Notes under the pieces: model-generated | Database searches by the model: none | What the model was told of the DNA's origin: nothing | What the model saw: only the letters and a program-made list of their open reading frames with translations | Program-made: the position numbers and the translations under genes | Assembly (NCBI GenBank): GCA_045118075.1 | Contig: JBGUOI010000239.1 | Coordinates: 1-16,239 of the forward strand | Source of the DNA: Merdiplasma sp045118075 | GTDB lineage: Bacteria > Bacillota > Clostridia > Lachnospirales > Lachnospiraceae | Direction of reading: 5' to 3' | Length of the DNA stretch: 16,239 nt | In this document: piece by piece, positions 14,347 to 16,239 of the stretch | Numbering within the stretch: the stretch's first letter is position 1 | Layout: each line of letters begins with the position of its first letter

Positions 14347-15744
14347 TCAAAAAAACAGTTCTTTGCAGCGGATGAGCACCTCCCTGAGCCTTTCGGGATC
14401 CATCGAAGAATAATTCAGGATGAACAGGTGCTTGTTTGGGATGTCCGGGCCGGTCTCATAGTCCGTTATGGTCGCGATCCGGATCTTTTCTTTCCAAAAT
14501 CTCTCTTTCACTTCCCGGTCAGGGACGGATGTATTGATCTTCATCAGGAAATGCAGACCGGAATCATTCTCGATCACAGTGCACTCTTCTTTTGAAAAAC
14601 ATTCCCGAATCACGGAAAGGATCTTCGTGCGTTTCCTCTCATAATGGAGCCGCATCCGGTTGATGTGTTTTTCAAAATATCCCCGGCTGATAAACGAAGC
14701 CAAAGTGTATTGCTCAAATGTGGAGACCGTGCAGGAGCTGAAACCCAGACGGCGGTAATATTCACCGGCCAGCAAAGCCGGGAGGACCATGTAACTGATC
14801 CGGATGGTCGCTGAGAGTGATTTTGAGAACGTATTCATATAGATGACCTTCCCGGCGCCGTCCATACTCTGGAGAGGCGGAACAGGCCGGCCGCTGCGCC
14901 TGAACTCGCTGTCATAATCATCCTCAATGATATAACGTTCCGGCTTTTCCATCGCCCACGCCAGAAGTTCATATCTCCTGCCGGCCGGCATCGTGATTCC
15001 GGTCGGAAAATGATGGGTCGGGCTGATGTGCGCGATATCAGCGCCGAGTCTTGTAAGGTCTTCCACCCGGATCCCGCCGCTGTCCATTCCGGCAAGCACA
15101 TACCGGACATGGCTGCTCTCATAGACCTGCTGCAGTTTTTTATAACCGGGATTTTCAAGGCAGTACGTTTTATCCTCTCCCAGCAGCCTGATCAGGATTC
15201 CATACAGGTACTCTGTCCCGGCTCCGACGATGATCTGTTCGGGGGATACGTCCATCCCGCGAAAAGACGCCAGGTGATCCGCGATCGCTTCCCGAAGCTG
15301 CCTGACCCCGCCGGAGGGCGATACTTCCATCAGTTCTTTCTCCCTTTCAGAGATCGTCTCCCTCATCAGCTTTGCCCAGACAGAAAACGGAAAGGCCTCG
15401 TTTTCCGTCCGGTTGGAAGAAAAGTCAAAAACCGGTTCCTGCCGCGGTGCAGGCATCTCGACTATTTCTTTCTGCCCGCCCGCTTCTTTGCGGACCTTTG
15501 CCGATCCGATATCGGATACATAGTAGCCCCGCCTCGGACAAGTGAATATATACCCCTCGCTGATAAGCTGCTCATAGGCATTCTCCACGGTCACGGTACT
15601 GATTCCGAGGTTTCCGGCAAGCGCCCGTTTCGACGGCATTTTTGTCCCGCTCTCCAGCACGCCGGAGCGTATGTCTTCCTTGATGGACCGGTAAAGCTTT
15701 TCGTATAACGGTCCGCTTCCGGCTGTCAGGTCATAGGTCAGCAT
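14347..15744 (-). CDS. MocR/PdxR-type GntR regulator with aminotransferase-like domain
   Basis: This 465-residue transcription factor fuses a GntR winged helix (about 10-77, including SGTKMPSKRALAGNLGIS and EGYIFTCPRRGYYV) to a fold-type I aminotransferase-like domain (about 105-460) that typically binds PLP. The domain keeps SPTHHFPTG (241-249), EDDYDSEF (274-281) and the Schiff-base Lys308 in NTFSKSLSAT, so PLP binding is likely. Family members (PdxR, GabR, MocR) control vitamin B6, GABA or related genes. The start at ATG 15744 has GGGAG about 9 nt upstream and lies 2 nt after the stop of the ATPase gene (TGA-TA-ATG). An upstream ATG at 15771 would overlap that gene and lacks support. Co-transcription with an ECF ATPase suggests it may control its own transport operon. 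Confidence 0.92.
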   Translation of the reverse strand: MLTYDLTAGSGPLYEKLYRSIKEDIRSGVLESGTKMPSKRALAGNLGISTVTVENAYEQLISEGYIFTCPRRGYYVSDIGSAKVRKEAGGQKEIVEMPAPRQEPVFDFSSNRTENEAFPFSVWAKLMRETISEREKELMEVSPSGGVRQLREAIADHLASFRGMDVSPEQIIVGAGTEYLYGILIRLLGEDKTYCLENPGYKKLQQVYESSHVRYVLAGMDSGGIRVEDLTRLGADIAHISPTHHFPTGITMPAGRRYELLAWAMEKPERYIIEDDYDSEFRRSGRPVPPLQSMDGAGKVIYMNTFSKSLSATIRISYMVLPALLAGEYYRRLGFSSCTVSTFEQYTLASFISRGYFEKHINRMRLHYERKRTKILSVIRECFSKEECTVIENDSGLHFLMKINTSVPDREVKERFWKEKIRIATITDYETGPDIPNKHLFILNYSSMDPERLREVLIRCKELFF

Positions 15745-15746
15745 TA

Positions 15747-16239
15747 TCACATTCTCCCTGCGGACTGCCATCTAAGAGGCAGTTCCAGATGATTATCCTC
15801 CAGCAGATTTTTATCTCCCAAAATCTCCATTACCGTTCCGTCCGCCTTCACCTTCCCTTCAGAAAGAAGGATGACCCTGCTGCAGGTATCCAGGATCATA
15901 TCCAGGTCGTGAGAAGCGATCAGCTTCGTCACCGGAAGTGAATTCAGAATGTTTATAACGCGCCTGCGGTTGCACGGATCAAGCGCGGAACAAGGTTCAT
16001 CAAGAAGCAGTACCTCCGGCTGCATGGACAGGACCGCGCCGATCGCCGCCATTCGCTTTTCTCCGCCTGATATCTTGTGATTATAGCGGTCTTTCAGATA
16101 ACTGATATCAAGCTGTTCAAGCACTTCCTGCGCCTTCCGTCCGGCTTCCTCACGCGTGAGTCCGTAATTGACGGGGCCGAAGATGATATCTTCAAACACG
16201 GTCGGCATAAACATCTGGTTATCGGAATTCTGGAGTACA
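15747..16239 (-). CDS. ECF/CbiO-type transporter ATPase (5' end outside window)
   Basis: This is the C-terminal part, about 163 residues, of an energy-coupling-factor ABC ATPase. The frame is open through the right edge. The first residues seen, VLQNSDNQMFMPTVFEDI, are the Q-loop region in its ECF form, so the Walker A lies just beyond the window. Visible motifs are the signature ISGGEKRMAAIG, Walker B LLLDEPCSALDP and the H-loop ASHDLDM. Such ATPases energise uptake of cobalt, nickel or vitamins with EcfT and a substrate subunit, which are not in view. The nearby cobO hints at cobalt, while the PLP-binding-type regulator behind it hints at vitamin B6; neither is decisive. Confidence 0.9.
   Translation of the reverse strand, partial: VLQNSDNQMFMPTVFEDIIFGPVNYGLTREEAGRKAQEVLEQLDISYLKDRYNHKISGGEKRMAAIGAVLSMQPEVLLLDEPCSALDPCNRRRVINILNSLPVTKLIASHDLDMILDTCSRVILLSEGKVKADGTVMEILGDKNLLEDNHLELPLRWQSAGRM

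Noticed and set aside
15747..15771. ATG at 15771 as the start of the MocR-type regulator
   Set aside because: It would overlap the ATPase gene by 25 nt and lacks a ribosome site. ATG 15744 has one and begins right at the winged-helix domain.

Overview
The window looks like chromosomal DNA from a Gram-positive anaerobe of the Clostridia, most likely Lachnospiraceae-like. This rests on gene content and signals: a cdaA-cdaR pair, an ATP-type PEP carboxykinase, ECF-type and MocR-type genes, AGGAGG-type ribosome binding sites, sigma-A-like promoters, and an L,D-transpeptidase with choline-binding-type wall repeats. Base composition is about half G+C by eye. The species cannot be named from sequence alone. 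No rRNA, tRNA, CRISPR array, insertion sequence or prophage gene was seen. The longest gap without a gene is about 250 bases, and it holds a divergent promoter pair.

Left part (1-4250). A leftward cell-surface polysaccharide export operon starts from a near-consensus promoter at 4103-4131. Its order is Wzm-type permease, Wzt-type ATPase with a C-terminal sugar-binding-like domain, then a large protein cut by the left window edge. That third gene is the most interesting item. It joins a SAM methyltransferase to a domain with protein-kinase/APH-like motifs, the architecture of the Gram-negative O-antigen chain terminator WbdD. The implied system is a glycan whose end is capped by methylation and perhaps phosphorylation, and whose cap is read by the Wzt C-terminal domain before export. 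Transcribed divergently, and sharing the promoter region, is a secreted L,D-transpeptidase with about ten wall-binding repeats (4247-5689). It ends at a strong terminator.

Middle part (5797-10505), all leftward. pckA has its own promoter and ends at a terminator with a second hairpin beside it. A small flavodoxin-fold NAD(P)H oxidoreductase follows, then cdaA (c-di-AMP synthase, TTG start) overlapping cdaR (its YbbR-domain regulator, here with an acidic Thr/Glu-rich tail). The usual third partner, glmM, is absent.

Right part (10618-16239). A leftward three-gene cluster of cobO (corrinoid adenosyltransferase), an alpha/beta hydrolase and a 4'-phosphopantetheinyl transferase is packed by a 1-nt gap and an ATGA overlap, and runs up to the pckA promoter. 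Divergent from it is a two-gene ABC exporter (ATPase plus ABC-2 permease). Its promoter carries a palindrome and a half-site 20 bp apart, the second overlapping the -35 box. The exporter ends at a bidirectional terminator shared with a convergent leftward pair: an ECF/CbiO-type ATPase cut by the right edge, and a MocR/PdxR-type regulator starting 2 nt after it.
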